Source: Candidatus Latescibacterota bacterium (GTDB taxonomy: Bacteria; Latescibacterota; UBA2968; UBA8231). From it: 57,578 nt of DNA. Shown here one piece after another: positions 54,798 through 57,578 of this stretch. The stretch is taken from contig JAJDUT010000122.1 in the NCBI GenBank assembly GCA_022826515.1, positions 1 to 57,578 on the forward strand, given 5' to 3'. The notes beneath the pieces are model-generated. The model saw nothing but the letters and a program-made list of their open reading frames with translations, had not been told where the DNA came from and did no database searches. The translations under genes and the position numbers were made by a program. The number at the start of each line of letters is the position of its first letter. Positions within the stretch are counted from its first letter, which is position 1.

Positions 54798-54841
54798 GGT
54801 TCCACCCCTATGGCGTTTTCAACCGCAGTGCCCCCCAAGCA

Positions 54842-57148
54842 CTAGTACGCCACCGCCACCACGCGCCGCCGACTATAGCTTTCCTCATCGCCTTCGACGC
54901 GCAATTCCACCACGTACAGCCCTGGCGTTACCTTCGCACCCCAACTCCCCCTGCCATCCCAAACCCAAGCCCGACCACCAGCCTCGCCCTCCTCTTCCCG
55001 CACCCACACCAGCCGCCCGGCAAGGTCGAAAATCCGCAGGCCGATCCGCCGCGCGGCCAAGACATTGACCAAGTCGAATTCCACTCGCAGCGCGTCGTTG
55101 ACTCCGTCGCCATTGGGCGTCAACGCCAGCGGCCCCATCACCACGTTGGCCAACAGCCGCGCCCCCACGGGCAAGCGCACGGCATTCGTGCTGCTAGCGA
55201 CCTCTGCGTACGCATCGCCCACATCCACGCGCTGCCGCAGCAGCGCGTCAGCCGAGCCTTGGGCAATAAAGACGTCAAAGCGCGTGGCATCGACAAACAC
55301 GGTTCCGGCAAAGCGCAATTCCACTAGCTGACGGCTCTTGACCGGAGCGGCCAAGGCAATAGCTACCCCCCCTGCCGTCGGCATGGGCGTCGCCTCCACC
55401 ACTTCACCTTCCACCAACACCGCCACAAACTCAATCGGCGCGGAACTCTCCACCTCCAAGTGGTCAAAGCCACGGCCCGCCACCTGCTGCGGCCGAATGT
55501 AATAGGCAAACTCGGTGCGCTCCCCAGGCTGCACTTCGACTGGGAAAATCTCCCCTACCACTTCTTGCGCCACCGGATCGCCAAACTCGATCTCCAGCCA
55601 ATCTAAGGCCGCCCCCACATCCGGCTGCTCGGACACCAAGGCGACATCCAACTCGGCGTATTGTCGCGGCGAGGGTGACGCGAACGGCTCGCCCGGCTGC
55701 AAATACAGCTTGCTCCACGGACTCCAATTGGCCCCCGGCGACAGCGCAGTGTCGATCCGGCCCTTAAAAGACGGGATGAGCTTGTTGTACTTCCGCTCGG
55801 TGACGACCCGGCCATTCTTGTCGTGATAGGTGATATCCATTTGCAAGTCATTGCCCGTGCGGCTGCGCACCTCCACCCGCGTCCCAGCGGGCGCGTCAGC
55901 TCGCCAGCGAATCGCGTGTACCTGCTTATCGCCGCCGAGGTCAATCAGAGGCGAGGCCAACATCACCCGCTGCGGATAGCCCTCGCCAAAAACCTGCAAC
56001 TCGCGCGTGCCACCCCAAAACTGGCAGGGCGGCACAATGCCACAGCCCACGCAAGCGGCCGCGCAGGCCGCATCCCAAAACACCCATTCGATCCGCACGT
56101 AGCGCGTCCTGATCGGCGCAAAGTGGTGGTTGGCGATCCCCAGCCGGCGATTGGCTGTCGTGGCCTTACCCGCGAATTGCCGGTGCCAGATGCGCGTGCC
56201 ATTCGGCGCCAGCGACCCATCCGAGGTCAGCACCTCGTAGCGGTCGAAGTTGAAGCGGAATTGCCCGGGCCGCGACAAAAAATTCCCCACGATGCGCACC
56301 AAATCCACCCAATAGACCGCGCCCAAGTCCAAGGTCATGCGCGAGATCACATCAACCGAGCGGTTGATGCGGCGGTTTTCCGTCCACAGAGAAAACCGAC
56401 CGTCGGCCAGCGGCAGCGAGTTGGCAAACGACGCAGCGTCGCCAAAGCCGTCGATATCGACGATGATTTCCAAGTCCCCGCCTTTGGTCGCCAGATCCAA
56501 GGAGAGGTTATCGCCGATGGCTTCGGCCTCTACTTCGGCCAGCGCGGACCCAACTCCGCAGTCGAGCATTTCGACGCGGATAAATTGCACAAACGGATCG
56601 CGCACCGGGTCCAACTCCAGCGCAACCCGCTGCCGCTGATTTTCCTTGAAGCGCTCCTTCACGCGGTACACGAGGCTGCCTTCAATGGGATTGCCAACCA
56701 CGTCGATGGCTGGCTCGCCAGTGGAAAGTAACACGTCGAACAGCGCGCACGGCGGCGCACTCGCCAAAAAGGTCAGCGCGACCCGGCGCGCCGCCACGGC
56801 TCGTCCCAAATCGATCTCGATCCACCAATCATCTGAGTCGTCGGCCAAGTCGGGGCTCCAACCAGTCAACCGATCCCCGTCAATGGCCCGCGCCGCCGCC
56901 AGCGCATTGGAGCCAGCCGCGTGAATCCCACCGCCAAAGACCGCGGCATCGCGCACGGGGTCGATGTTTTTGCGGATTTCGACCGGGCGGATGATCCCAG
57001 CGTCGTCGAGTGCAACAATCCCCAGCGGCAAGCCCCAAGTCTGCCATTCATCAGCCGAGTCAAAGCGGAGCTGCTCGGCGGCCAAGTTGGTGGCAAACAG
57101 CAAAGCCACGATAAAAGATAGTGGGTCATTTTGAATTTTTTTGGACAT
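54842..57148 (-). CDS. Large secreted discoidin-like protein with CHU_C/FlgD-type C-terminal domain
   Basis: A 768-residue exported protein with a signal peptide (to about residue 24). Residues about 60-210 and 240-400 carry galactose-binding/discoidin-like strands (AARAIDGDRLTGWSPD, WWIEIDLGRAVAARRVALTF; later WVDLVRIVGNF, RYVRIEWVFWD). A beta-rich middle follows. The C-terminus has LTPNGDGVNDALRVEF and IFDLAGRLVW, then WDGRGSWGAKVTPGLYVVEL, the gliding/FlgD-like module used for surface attachment in the FCB group. No catalytic motif is visible. It may be a surface or extracellular carbohydrate-binding protein. It reads away from the Rpn element that begins beyond its start. Confidence 0.78.
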   Translation of the reverse strand: MSKKIQNDPLSFIVALLFATNLAAEQLRFDSADEWQTWGLPLGIVALDDAGIIRPVEIRKNIDPVRDAAVFGGGIHAAGSNALAAARAIDGDRLTGWSPDLADDSDDWWIEIDLGRAVAARRVALTFLASAPPCALFDVLLSTGEPAIDVVGNPIEGSLVYRVKERFKENQRQRVALELDPVRDPFVQFIRVEMLDCGVGSALAEVEAEAIGDNLSLDLATKGGDLEIIVDIDGFGDAASFANSLPLADGRFSLWTENRRINRSVDVISRMTLDLGAVYWVDLVRIVGNFLSRPGQFRFNFDRYEVLTSDGSLAPNGTRIWHRQFAGKATTANRRLGIANHHFAPIRTRYVRIEWVFWDAACAAACVGCGIVPPCQFWGGTRELQVFGEGYPQRVMLASPLIDLGGDKQVHAIRWRADAPAGTRVEVRSRTGNDLQMDITYHDKNGRVVTERKYNKLIPSFKGRIDTALSPGANWSPWSKLYLQPGEPFASPSPRQYAELDVALVSEQPDVGAALDWLEIEFGDPVAQEVVGEIFPVEVQPGERTEFAYYIRPQQVAGRGFDHLEVESSAPIEFVAVLVEGEVVEATPMPTAGGVAIALAAPVKSRQLVELRFAGTVFVDATRFDVFIAQGSADALLRQRVDVGDAYAEVASSTNAVRLPVGARLLANVVMGPLALTPNGDGVNDALRVEFDLVNVLAARRIGLRIFDLAGRLVWVREEEGEAGGRAWVWDGRGSWGAKVTPGLYVVELRVEGDEESYSRRRVVAVAY

Positions 57149-57194
57149 TTTGTCCCTTTATCGCCGGGCTGAAATTTCAAAGTAATATACTGAT

Positions 57195-57323
57195 ATTACG
57201 CAGCTTTTGTCCCCAACTTCCCATCCCTGTATCCTTTCCGCTACACTCCAACCCCTCCTATTCCCCTCCTCCCCTCTAAACCGCCGCCTTGGCACGATTT
57301 TTGCCTGTTGCAGGGACCTCCCT
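57195..57323 (+). repeat. Conserved leader of the Rpn-like element, copy B
   Basis: Bases 57195-57323 match the leader at 3784-3925 through most of their length, including TTACGCAGCTTTTGTCCCC and GCACGATTTTTGCCT. They lead into the second Rpn copy. The CCTAATT repeat seen in copy A is absent. Confidence 0.8.
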
Positions 57324-57346
57324 ACTCGCAACCCAAGGCATGGCGT

Positions 57347-57578
57347 ATGGCCGAAATCGACATCGTTTCCAAGCACCTGATCCAAACCTACCCGGCTGAC
57401 TTCGCCCGCTTCGCTCTCCAGCGCGACGACATCGAAGACGTCGAAGTGCTGGACACTGAGCAACCCACGGTCCGCCGCCCCGACAGCCTCCTCCGCGTGT
57501 GCATCGGCGGCGAGGACGCCTTAGTCCACCACGAGTTTCAAACCACCGACCACCCGGCTATGGCCCGCCGCATGGCCG
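57347..57578 (+). CDS. Rpn-like PD-(D/E)XK nuclease-family protein, second copy (partial)
   Basis: The first 77 codons of a second Rpn gene run off the right edge. The ATG at 57347 gives MAEIDIVSKHLIQTYPADFA, very close to the product of 3987-4895. The nuclease residues RRPDSLL (D46) and HHEFQT (E63, Q65) are identical. The two copies differ at scattered positions and then at the end, where this one reads DHPAMARRMA and copy A has DSTDTPMPLRMA. It is a recent but not brand-new duplication. Confidence 0.88.
   Translation, partial: MAEIDIVSKHLIQTYPADFARFALQRDDIEDVEVLDTEQPTVRRPDSLLRVCIGGEDALVHHEFQTTDHPAMARRMA

Noticed and set aside
55823..56731. 302-codon open frame on the plus strand
   Set aside because: Antisense to the discoidin-like gene at 54842; composition typical of a shadow frame.

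Overview
The window reads as a GC-rich genome fragment from an environmental, probably marine, bacterium of the FCB group. Three secreted proteins (13516-15891, 19195-21147, 54842-57148) end in a FlgD/type IX-secretion-like sorting module. The catabolic content (formylglycine sulfatases, enolase-superfamily dehydratases, Gfo/Idh/MocA oxidoreductases, a PhyH dioxygenase, a PQQ-type sugar dehydrogenase, GH5, sucrase-like propellers) is the mix typical of Latescibacterota or Poribacteria-like lineages. The phylum is inferred; no rRNA or ribosomal protein gene is present. I saw no tRNA, rRNA or CRISPR array.

Layout. 1-3781: end of a DNA methyltransferase followed by a large SIR2-domain protein, probably the edge of a defence island. 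3784-4895: an Rpn-like PD-(D/E)XK 'transposase' gene with a conserved leader; a second copy of leader plus gene runs off the right edge (57195-57578). 4969-8177: SGNH hydrolase and an S55 (SpoIVB-type) lipoprotein with a heptad-repeat N-terminus. 8246-33975: accessory carbohydrate catabolism in short operons: galactonate-dehydratase-like enzyme, RraA-like aldolase plus sulfatase, PQQ dehydrogenase, oxidoreductase plus sucrase-like propeller, GH5 plus aspartic protease, two more enolase-superfamily enzymes plus a LamG/propeller protein, a second oxidoreductase, a MNT/HEPN toxin-antitoxin pair, 2-hydroxyacid dehydrogenase plus sulfatase, PhyH, sodium:solute symporter, CBM9-like protein. 34139-43296: one eight-cistron minus-strand operon built on a type I restriction-modification system. 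It carries a YhcG/DUF1016 nuclease, a 25-residue P-loop remnant, a small orphan protein and a HipA-kinase/HIRAN pair between hsdM and hsdR. 43403-48503: sucrase-like propeller with a P-loop kinase; an FAD protein with a GT-C glycosyltransferase. 48647-52729: outer-membrane uptake operon (small lipoprotein, TonB-dependent receptor, DUF4856 lipoprotein) with a visible promoter/operator. 53033-57148: sugar-nucleotide epimerase, AbrB/VapC toxin-antitoxin pair, large secreted discoidin-like protein.

How the parts fit. Sulfatases, GH5, sucrase-like propellers and CBM proteins would release or bind sulfated polysaccharides. The symporter would import products, and the dehydrogenases, dehydratases and aldolase would handle sugars and sugar acids. 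Substrates cannot be assigned from sequence alone. Between these modules sit mobile and defence elements: two Rpn copies, two toxin-antitoxin pairs, the SIR2 protein, the extended type I operon and four copies of a roughly 100-bp intergenic element with terminal inverted repeats.

The most novel-looking items are the type I operon with an embedded HipA/HIRAN pair and a fossil P-loop kinase start, the seven-bladed propeller nested inside a LamG fold (24109-25791), and the MITE-like repeat family that supplies stop codons to two genes.
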